Shown: positions 59,920-64,000 of the stretch, one piece after another
Layout of the letters: the number at the start of each line of letters is the position of its first letter
Position numbering within the stretch: position 1 is the stretch's first letter
Origin: Paludibacter sp.
GTDB taxonomy: Bacteria; Bacteroidota; Bacteroidia; Bacteroidales; Paludibacteraceae
Assembly (NCBI GenBank): GCA_024710005.1
Contig: JANJVQ010000022.1
Span: 1 to 64,000 of the forward strand
Reading direction: 5' to 3'
Length of the DNA stretch: 64,000 bases
Translations under genes and position numbers: made by a program
Notes under the pieces: model-generated
Databases searched by the model: none
What the model saw: the letters and a program-made list of their open reading frames with translations, nothing else
Told to the model about the DNA's origin: nothing

Positions 59920-61464
59920 TCAGAATGGAGGAACCCCGTGTTTTTTATACGGACGGTGGTCGTCTTTGTTTTTGGAAACTTCCAACGCATGCAGGATGAG
60001 TTCGCGTGTTTCGAGCGGCTCAATCACGGCATCGATATATCCTTTGGCAGCAGCTACGAAAGGATTGGCAAATTTCTCGATATACTCTTCTACTTTCTGC
60101 TGACGCATTGCATCCTGATCTTCAGCTTCCATGATTTCCTTGCGGAAGATGATATTGGCAGCTCCTTCCGGACCCATAACCGCGATTTCAGCACCCGGCC
60201 AGGCAAACATAAAGTCGGCGCCGAGGTGACGTGAGTTCATGGCAATGTATCCACCACCGTAAGCTTTACGCAGGATTACCGTGATTTTAGGTACAGTAGC
60301 TTCTGAATAGGCGTACAACATCTTGGCACCGTGACGGATTACACCCGCGTGCTCCTGGTCAACACCCGGCAGATAACCCGGCATATCTTCCAGTGTAACG
60401 ATAGGAATATTGAAAGCATCGCAGAAACGAATGAAACGAGCCGCTTTATCTGAGGCATCGCAATCAAGCACACCAGCTAAATACATCGGTTGGTTAGCTA
60501 CGAAACCTACTGTTTCTCCATTCATACGTCCAAAGCCGATCACGATGTTAGGCGCCCAGAGTTCCTGTACTTCGAGGAATTTTGACTCATCGGAAAGCGC
60601 AAAAATAATTTCACGCACATCATAAGGCTGTTTTGGATCAGCCGGGATGATGTTTTCTAAATTTTTATTGAAAGTTGGTTTTTTAGGGGCTATTTTAGCC
60701 GCTTTTTCCTGATTGCTGTGAGGAATCAGTCCAATCAAATCTTTAATCTGATTCAAACATTGAATCTCAGTCTGCGCATAAAAATGCGCGTTACCAGTAA
60801 TTTCAGCATGTACACGGGCTCCACCCAGGTCTTCCTGTGAGATTTTCTCACCCAATACCGTTTCGATTACATTCGGACCGGTAATAAACATCTTCGAGAT
60901 ATTTTCTACCACGAATACGAAGTCGGTCAACGCCGGAGAATAAACCGCGCCACCGGCACAAGGACCGAGAATTACCGAGATCTGAGGAATAACACCGGAA
61001 GCCATGGTATTGCGATAAAAAATTTCGCCATAACCGGCTAATGCACCGATACCTTCCTGGATACGGGCGCCACCAGAGTCGTTGATACCGATACAAGGCA
61101 TTTTCATTTTCAGAGCATGGTCCATGATTTTGGTAATCTTACGGGCATGTTTCAAACCCAACGAACCACCCATCACGGTAAAGTCCTGTGCATAGATACA
61201 AACGGGAGCGCCATTGATGGTACCGGTACCGGTAATTACGCCATCACCGGCCAGTTCTTTCGTGTCCATCCCGAAATTGCGTTCCTCATGTTCCACAAAC
61301 ATGTCATATTCATGAAATGAATTCACATCCAACAAATAAAGGATACGTGCACGGGCAGTCATTTTACCCATTGCAGCCTGTTTCTCAATGGCTTTCTTAC
61401 CACCACCCATTTGAACCAGGGCTTTCTTTTGTCGCAATGCGATAATGTTTTTCTTTAAAGTCAT
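59920..61464 (-). CDS. acyl-CoA carboxyltransferase subunit (MmdA/PccB type)
   Basis: 514 residues, usual length. Two crotonase-fold halves: ARERI-like start (MTARARILYLLDVNSF), FGMDTKELAGDGVITGTG, oxyanion region GGSLGLKHARKI, NDSGGARIQEGIGALAGYG, then C-terminal VTLEDMPGYLPGVDQEHAG, KAYGGGYIAMNSRHLGADF and AVMGPEGAANIIF. It moves the carboxyl group between biotin and propionyl-CoA/methylmalonyl-CoA. In propionate-forming Bacteroidales this enzyme usually decarboxylates methylmalonyl-CoA. Confidence 0.94.
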   Translation of the reverse strand: MTLKKNIIALRQKKALVQMGGGKKAIEKQAAMGKMTARARILYLLDVNSFHEYDMFVEHEERNFGMDTKELAGDGVITGTGTINGAPVCIYAQDFTVMGGSLGLKHARKITKIMDHALKMKMPCIGINDSGGARIQEGIGALAGYGEIFYRNTMASGVIPQISVILGPCAGGAVYSPALTDFVFVVENISKMFITGPNVIETVLGEKISQEDLGGARVHAEITGNAHFYAQTEIQCLNQIKDLIGLIPHSNQEKAAKIAPKKPTFNKNLENIIPADPKQPYDVREIIFALSDESKFLEVQELWAPNIVIGFGRMNGETVGFVANQPMYLAGVLDCDASDKAARFIRFCDAFNIPIVTLEDMPGYLPGVDQEHAGVIRHGAKMLYAYSEATVPKITVILRKAYGGGYIAMNSRHLGADFMFAWPGAEIAVMGPEGAANIIFRKEIMEAEDQDAMRQQKVEEYIEKFANPFVAAAKGYIDAVIEPLETRELILHALEVSKNKDDHRPYKKHGVPPF

Positions 61465-61612
61465 AAAAACATTGATTTAATTAAACTTCGATTTAATTTG
61501 TATTTGTAATTTAAAAACGATACAAAAGTAACACTTTTTTCTGACGCAACAACGCACAAGCAAGACTACTGTATTATAGCAATTTACAAAACAGAATCAA
61601 TAAATATACGAA

Positions 61613-62140
61613 TTATTTAACCCTTTTTGTATAGTATTTCAGTATGTTTCGACGGGAAGAAACAAATGCGGCAGTATATTCACTTTCATCGGCCTGATCG
61701 ATGGTAATGATGAATTCACGGAGGAGGTCTTCGTCGGTAAGCGCATATTTATACAGCAATTTCATGGCCAGACTTTGCACCCCGATAGAAAAAGCGGGAG
61801 AAAGCATCCAGTCGTACAGCGTATTCAGCATGTCAACATTGATTGGATCAGGTACAGGAAATGAGTTCAGAATAGATAGTCCAATCCGGTGCATGCCCTG
61901 GTGTTTGGTTGTCAACACCATTTTTGTTATGCGGTCTAACTTATCCTGATCAAACCACTCCGGGTTGCGCTGACTTATCTTCTCGACAGCCCAGAGCACC
62001 CGCCAGGCTTTCTTATTATCTGCTTCGAAAGCCATGTTAAATAATGTGTCAAAGTCCACCTGATGATGGTAGATATGTAACAACAATTCTTCGAGGTGGT
62101 AACGGGATTGCAGGTTTTCAAAAAAAGCGTGGTAATCCAT
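61613..62140 (-). CDS. helical protein of unknown function
   Basis: 175 residues, almost all alpha-helical, with HEAT-like amphipathic helices (AWRVLWAVEKISQRNPEWF, GVQSLAMKLLYKYALTDEDLL). No signal or membrane segment. It starts 6 bp after the MltF-like gene and is probably co-transcribed. Unrecognised family; it may be a repeat-fold scaffold. Confidence 0.75.
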   Translation of the reverse strand: MDYHAFFENLQSRYHLEELLLHIYHHQVDFDTLFNMAFEADNKKAWRVLWAVEKISQRNPEWFDQDKLDRITKMVLTTKHQGMHRIGLSILNSFPVPDPINVDMLNTLYDWMLSPAFSIGVQSLAMKLLYKYALTDEDLLREFIITIDQADESEYTAAFVSSRRNILKYYTKRVK

Positions 62141-62146
62141 GACAAG

Positions 62147-63514
62147 TTACATTTTTCCTTTGTATTTCTGATAGGTATCCAGCGTATTGCGCACGTAACG
62201 AATGGTCTCACCCGAGCGGAACCGGCCGTATTTCACCACCTCATCGTTGTAGTATTCGGGCTCATGCTTCTTTGATAGAAAATATTCTACGTGCTCAAAC
62301 CAGATGTACGGATTTTTACCATGTTTCTCAGCCAGGGCCATGGCATCGAGGATGTGGGCCGGACCTGAATTATAGGAAGCGAGGATAAACTTCTTCCTTT
62401 CGTCCTGATTCTCTATCTTCCTGAAAAGCAGATTTAAACTTTTGATATATTGTACACTGGCTTCAATATTTTTCTCCGGATTCAGTATATTATCCAGGCT
62501 CAAACCGAACTTAGCCGCCGTTCGGGGCATTAACTGCATTAAACCCGAAGCTCCCATGCGCGACACCTGTGATGAGTCGAATCTGGATTCATGAAATGCA
62601 AGAGCAGCCAGCAAACGCCAGTCCCAGTTGATTTCCGCGGCATATTTTCTGAAATAGGCATCATATGGGGAAATAGCTCCTTTGGGTATAGAAATCTTTT
62701 TCGTTACAAAATAGGGATTTTTGATGCGGTATTTGCCGTATAACTGTGACCGTATCAACTCGGTTTCTGAACTGTTTTCCCAGTCGGTAATAAGTTCTTT
62801 AATCCGGTCATTTTGCTTGTTAACCAGCCAGCCGTTGCGTTGCAGGAACCCAACCGGAATACGGCAGTCGAGCCGGCGGTTGAAATCTTTGTGCTGCACC
62901 GCCGTCTTGTAATGGGCAATGGTGTAGGAAATCTTACGTTTGGTAACCATCTCGATAGCCTGATCCACGGAAACTGTATCGTCCAGCAATTGAATATCGA
63001 TACCGCCACCCAGTTCCCGGTTCAGGTGCTGCATGCGCTGATGGTAAACAGAATTTCTGATGACATGCACGGTTTTGCCTTTCAGTTCACTGATATCGCT
63101 CACGGTCTGCAAACCGATTTCCTGCACCAGCACCATATACGAATCTTCCTGAAATGCCACAAAGTCAAACTCATCCTTGAGCGCTTTTGTTTCGTACATA
63201 CTGTAGGCTATCAGATCAACCCGTTCGTTTCGAAGCATATTCAGCATTTCTTCCCGTGAACCGGCCAGGTGTACCTTCACCGGAATACCGCTGAAGGCAG
63301 CAAAATGATTAACCAAATCATAATCATATCCCATGATTTCATCACCCCTGAAGTTAAAATAAGAGGAGGATCCGTACAATGTGGCAACATGCATGGTGTC
63401 TTGTGCCTGTTCTTCAGCGGATGAACCGGCCGAAAGCAGCTCATCGTTGGGTATATCCTGTTGGGTACAGGATATCAGTAACAGCAGCAAAAACAGGACG
63501 GAGCGGATAAACAT
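62147..63514 (-). CDS. MltF-like membrane-bound lytic transglycosylase
   Basis: 455 residues. Lipoprotein signal with LISC at about residue 16; a type-3 solute-binding domain (about 40-260: YFNFRGDEIMGYDYDLVNHFA, ELKGKTVHVIRNSVY) and a C-terminal lytic transglycosylase domain (about 285-440) with catalytic Glu in AFHESRFD and GASGLMQLMPRTA. MltF cuts glycan strands with release of 1,6-anhydromuropeptides; the binding domain senses muropeptides. Confidence 0.92.
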   Translation of the reverse strand: MFIRSVLFLLLLLISCTQQDIPNDELLSAGSSAEEQAQDTMHVATLYGSSSYFNFRGDEIMGYDYDLVNHFAAFSGIPVKVHLAGSREEMLNMLRNERVDLIAYSMYETKALKDEFDFVAFQEDSYMVLVQEIGLQTVSDISELKGKTVHVIRNSVYHQRMQHLNRELGGGIDIQLLDDTVSVDQAIEMVTKRKISYTIAHYKTAVQHKDFNRRLDCRIPVGFLQRNGWLVNKQNDRIKELITDWENSSETELIRSQLYGKYRIKNPYFVTKKISIPKGAISPYDAYFRKYAAEINWDWRLLAALAFHESRFDSSQVSRMGASGLMQLMPRTAAKFGLSLDNILNPEKNIEASVQYIKSLNLLFRKIENQDERKKFILASYNSGPAHILDAMALAEKHGKNPYIWFEHVEYFLSKKHEPEYYNDEVVKYGRFRSGETIRYVRNTLDTYQKYKGKM

Positions 63515-63590
63515 ACTTTCATGGTTTGGATTTCAGCGGACTAAAATAACCATATTTTTTCAAACTCAGGCAATATAAACTGATTTTTTA

Positions 63591-64000
63591 TTACATCCGT
63601 TCCGGCACATCAATGCCCAGTAAGTTCATTCCTTTTCTGATAACATCTGCCACTGCGGCAGAAAGCACCAGACGGAAATATTTAATTTCGGGATTTTCTT
63701 CCCGCAGGATAGAAAAATCGTGATAGAACTGGTTGTATTCTTTAACGAGTTCGTACACATAATTGGCAATTACGGCCGGACTGAACTCCTGTCCGGCTTC
63801 CCTTACGATAGTGGGGAATGCCGAAAGCAACTGCACCAGATTACTTTCTTTATCCGACAAAGGCAGATTTTCTGTCACAGGCACTTCGGTAATGATATCC
63901 TGTTCGGCAGCCTTCCGCAGTACCGACTTAATACGTGCGTGGGTGTACTGGATAAATGGACCGGTATTGCCATTGAAATCGATGGATTCTTTCGGGTTGA
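63591..64000 (-). CDS. argS: arginyl-tRNA synthetase, C-terminal part (runs off the window)
   Basis: The frame continues beyond position 64000; only the last ~136 residues are seen. They include SIDFNGNTGPFIQYTHARI (class I synthetase ArgS), the anticodon-binding domain with FYHDFSILREE and the C-terminal RKGMNLLGIDVPERM, the last four residues being almost invariant in ArgS. The part starting with GTG at 63884 is only the end of this longer frame. Confidence 0.97.
   Translation of the reverse strand, partial: NPKESIDFNGNTGPFIQYTHARIKSVLRKAAEQDIITEVPVTENLPLSDKESNLVQLLSAFPTIVREAGQEFSPAVIANYVYELVKEYNQFYHDFSILREENPEIKYFRLVLSAAVADVIRKGMNLLGIDVPERM

Noticed and set aside
60848..61096. 82-codon minus-strand frame
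   Set aside because: Out-of-frame shadow within the carboxyltransferase gene.

Overview
The window looks like a chromosomal segment of a Bacteroidota bacterium, probably order Bacteroidales. Evidence: promoters of the TTTG-N18-20-TAnnTTTG type, little Shine-Dalgarno signal, a type IX secretion (T9SS) type-B sorting domain, a PorE-like lipoprotein, DUF4465/DUF4861/DUF5723 families, fused hisIE, the kduI-kduD pair and a carboxylase/decarboxylase typical of propionate-forming fermenters. Genus is not claimed. No prophage, CRISPR array or complete insertion sequence was seen.

Layout. 1-6 kb: a tyrosine recombinase with three N-terminal HARP-like modules behind a 23-bp dyad array, then eno and mutS2. 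6-13 kb: orphan FecCD permease, nth, a small membrane protein, tRNA-Gly with a tRNA-derived 77-bp tandem repeat, tRNA-Tyr, ribH, a TPR protein, 6S RNA, SRP RNA plus tRNA-Thr, a DUF4465 lipoprotein behind a cobalamin riboswitch, ruvX-def. 13-32 kb: housekeeping genes (lrgAB, amylase, tpx, LysM/receptor protein, cdd, proS, ftsE, hisIE, asnA, folA, thyA, PorE-like protein, DUF1015, rpsF-rpsR-rplI). 32-36.6 kb: an RND/MMPL exporter with a LolA-like protein and an outer-membrane barrel.

36.7-40.5 kb is the most unusual locus. A membrane-bound 7TM-AraC regulator and a transposase-like Zn-ribbon/HTH protein (minus strand) diverge from an ArsM-like methyltransferase, a 33-residue Cys-rich peptide and a radical SAM/SPASM maturase (plus strand). 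The arrangement is that of a ribosomally made, enzymatically modified peptide (RiPP) system with its own sensor. It is followed by an NlpC/P60 hydrolase with its own promoter and a thiol/sulfane-sulfur set (thioredoxin-TrxR fusion, CoA-disulfide reductase with two rhodanese domains, SQR-like flavoprotein). 46-64 kb: an OmpA/TSP3 protein, an AraC-YceI-DsbA-dioxygenase group, a histidine kinase, a RecD-like helicase, uronate genes kduI-kduD with DUF4861, an acyl-CoA carboxylase pair, an MltF-like lytic transglycosylase and the 3' part of argS.

The intergenic DNA is unusually structured. About fourteen short arrays of different motifs all share a 7-bp period, many flush with or containing the stop codon of the neighbouring gene. 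Three other arrays have a 22-23 bp period with a short dyad per unit. Several mobile-looking hairpin repeats occur as well, some of which have become the C-terminus of a protein (nth, MMPL transporter).
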